This document shows positions 5,869-6,503 of a stretch of 6,503 nucleotides of DNA, piece by piece (the stretch's first letter is position 1; each line of letters begins with the position of its first letter). Under the pieces are notes generated by a model, which saw only the letters and a program-made list of their open reading frames with translations, searched no databases and was not told the DNA's origin. The position numbers and the translations under genes are program-made. The stretch is from the NCBI GenBank assembly GCA_030598625.1, contig JAUVPO010000110.1:1-6503 (forward strand), read 5' to 3'. The DNA is from Deferribacteres bacterium. GTDB lineage: Bacteria > Nitrospirota > Thermodesulfovibrionia > UBA6902.

Positions 5869-6463
5869 AAAATACCTTCTCGAAAATAAAAACAACAAAC
5901 TTATGTTCAGGACTTCCTCTTTTAAGGCTGAAAAGACAAGCGTGCTGCATTCAGGTGTTTATACTAAGGAATTCGCTTCCATGCTTTTCGCTTCAGGGAT
6001 ATGTCTGCTTGTTTATATGGTTACCGGCCTGTTAAGCGGCAAATCAGCAATAATCCGTTACCTTATTCTTATTATCATATTTATAGTCTCCTTTCTGGGC
6101 TCCGGTAAATATATTTTCAGGGAAAGTTATCTTGAAGCGTATTTTGACAATTCCGATAAAACAGTGGAAATAATCCGGCATGGATTAATCACGAGAAAGC
6201 GCGAGAAGATACCATTTGCAAAGATAAAGTCGGTTGATCTCGGGACTAAGGAGTTTGTTCCCGAAAATATTGATGGAATCAATTTCGTGCAGAAGATTTC
6301 AGCACAGCACGGAAGCGCAGTGCCTCACCTGGGCGACGTGGAAGAATTTATCATATTATCCTTAAATCTTAATGATGGCTCCGGGAGGACTATCTTTGCC
6401 GGCAGGTCGGATGAAGAACCTGAAATACCTCTAAATGAAATCCGGAATTATCTGAATATATAG
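5858..6463 (+). CDS. Uncharacterised two-helix membrane protein with C-terminal soluble domain, inserted between carA and carB
   Basis: I do not recognise this gene with confidence. Its 201 residues run as follows: a basic, polar N-terminus (1-37); two hydrophobic helices (about 38-58 and 65-83) joined by a short SGKSAI turn; then a soluble domain (about 90-201). The positive N-terminus and the arginines and lysines after helix 2 suggest both ends are cytoplasmic. The stretch YLEAYFDNSDKTVEIIRHG...KIPFAKIKSVDLG (91-129) alternates short strands and resembles the start of bacterial PH-like (DUF304/bPH) domains that follow paired membrane helices; this is a weak fold guess. No catalytic motif or signal peptide is seen. 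It starts inside carA (11-bp overlap, no strong Shine-Dalgarno, so probably translationally coupled) and ends 16 bp before carB. It is therefore certainly co-transcribed with the pyr genes and should be made in step with CarA. Confidence 0.85.
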   Translation: MADRKYLLENKNNKLMFRTSSFKAEKTSVLHSGVYTKEFASMLFASGICLLVYMVTGLLSGKSAIIRYLILIIIFIVSFLGSGKYIFRESYLEAYFDNSDKTVEIIRHGLITRKREKIPFAKIKSVDLGTKEFVPENIDGINFVQKISAQHGSAVPHLGDVEEFIILSLNLNDGSGRTIFAGRSDEEPEIPLNEIRNYLNI

Positions 6464-6467
6464 AAAA

Positions 6468-6474
6468 AAGGAAG
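6468..6474 (+). promoter_or_regulatory. Strong ribosome-binding site of carB
   Basis: AAGGAAG, five bases before the ATG at 6480. It is one of the clearest Shine-Dalgarno sequences in the operon, and it supports that ATG as the carB start and independent loading of ribosomes on this gene. Confidence 0.75.
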
Positions 6475-6479
6475 ACTGA

Positions 6480-6503
6480 ATGCCAAAGCGGACCGATATA
6501 AAA
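6480..6503 (+). CDS. carB: CarB N-terminus, carbamoyl-phosphate synthetase large subunit, truncated by window edge
   Basis: Only eight codons are visible: MPKRTDIK. This is the highly typical beginning of CarB (MPKRTDIKKILIIG in most bacteria), and the position in a pyrimidine operon after carA agrees. The synthetase would use the ammonia from CarA with bicarbonate and two ATP. A good Shine-Dalgarno lies just upstream. Identity rests on eight residues plus context, so it is likely but not proved within the window. Confidence 0.88.

Noticed and set aside
1..6503. Mobile elements, CRISPR arrays, tRNA or rRNA genes, toxin-antitoxin or defence genes
   Set aside because: No terminal repeats, regularly spaced repeats, tRNA-like cloverleafs or rRNA sequence were seen. 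All long frames belong to core metabolism or transport, apart from the one unknown membrane protein.

Overview
The window is a stretch of bacterial chromosome with two divergent blocks facing away from a 302-bp control region (1650-1951). Base composition is moderate, roughly mid-40s % GC by eye, and coding density is high. The right half is a de novo pyrimidine (UMP) operon in the order pyrR-pyrB-pyrC-carA-[membrane protein]-carB, with a PyrR-type RNA attenuator. This is not a standard enterobacterial arrangement: there is no pyrI and no pyrL, and PyrR is the regulator. It is not a standard Bacillus arrangement either: there is no pyrP, only one PyrR-binding loop is seen, and the Gram-negative-style SLC9B-like antiporter and hisA are unlinked neighbours. 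Codon use and gene style fit an anaerobic Nitrospirota/Thermodesulfovibrio-like or other deep-branching Gram-negative lineage. That placement is inference only and weak.

Left block (minus strand). From the middle leftwards come an NHA/SLC9B-like cation:proton antiporter (465-1649) and then the 5' part of hisA (1-413, running off the window). hisA has its own good extended -10 promoter, placed so that transcription should start at or within a base or two of the ATG, so a leaderless mRNA is predicted.

Control region. On the plus strand there is a sigma70-like promoter (TTGACA-N18-TAAGAT). About ten bases after the predicted transcription start lies a textbook PyrR-binding hairpin with hexaloop CUGAGA, flanking stem and 5' purine bulge. 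The 3' half of that hairpin can pair, in two 7-bp helices, with a pyrimidine-rich segment just before pyrR. That segment is also the 5' arm of a small hairpin followed by eight T's that run directly into the pyrR ATG. The three structures are mutually exclusive. This is the logic of UMP/PRPP-sensed PyrR attenuation: with UMP, PyrR clamps the loop, the antiterminator cannot form, and the T-run hairpin forms.

Right block (plus strand). PyrR senses UMP. CarA with CarB makes carbamoyl phosphate, PyrB condenses it with aspartate, and PyrC closes the ring to dihydroorotate. The genes are tightly packed: pyrB/pyrC overlap by 4 bp, pyrC/carA are 4 bp apart, carA overlaps the next gene by 11 bp, and carB follows after 16 bp. 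The exception is the 53-bp pyrR-pyrB gap, where pyrB has no visible ribosome-binding site and a short GTG-initiated reading frame bridges the two genes.

The most unusual gene is the 201-residue protein at 5858-6463. It has two membrane helices plus a soluble C-terminal domain and is inserted in-operon between the two subunits of carbamoyl-phosphate synthetase. I do not recognise a function for it.
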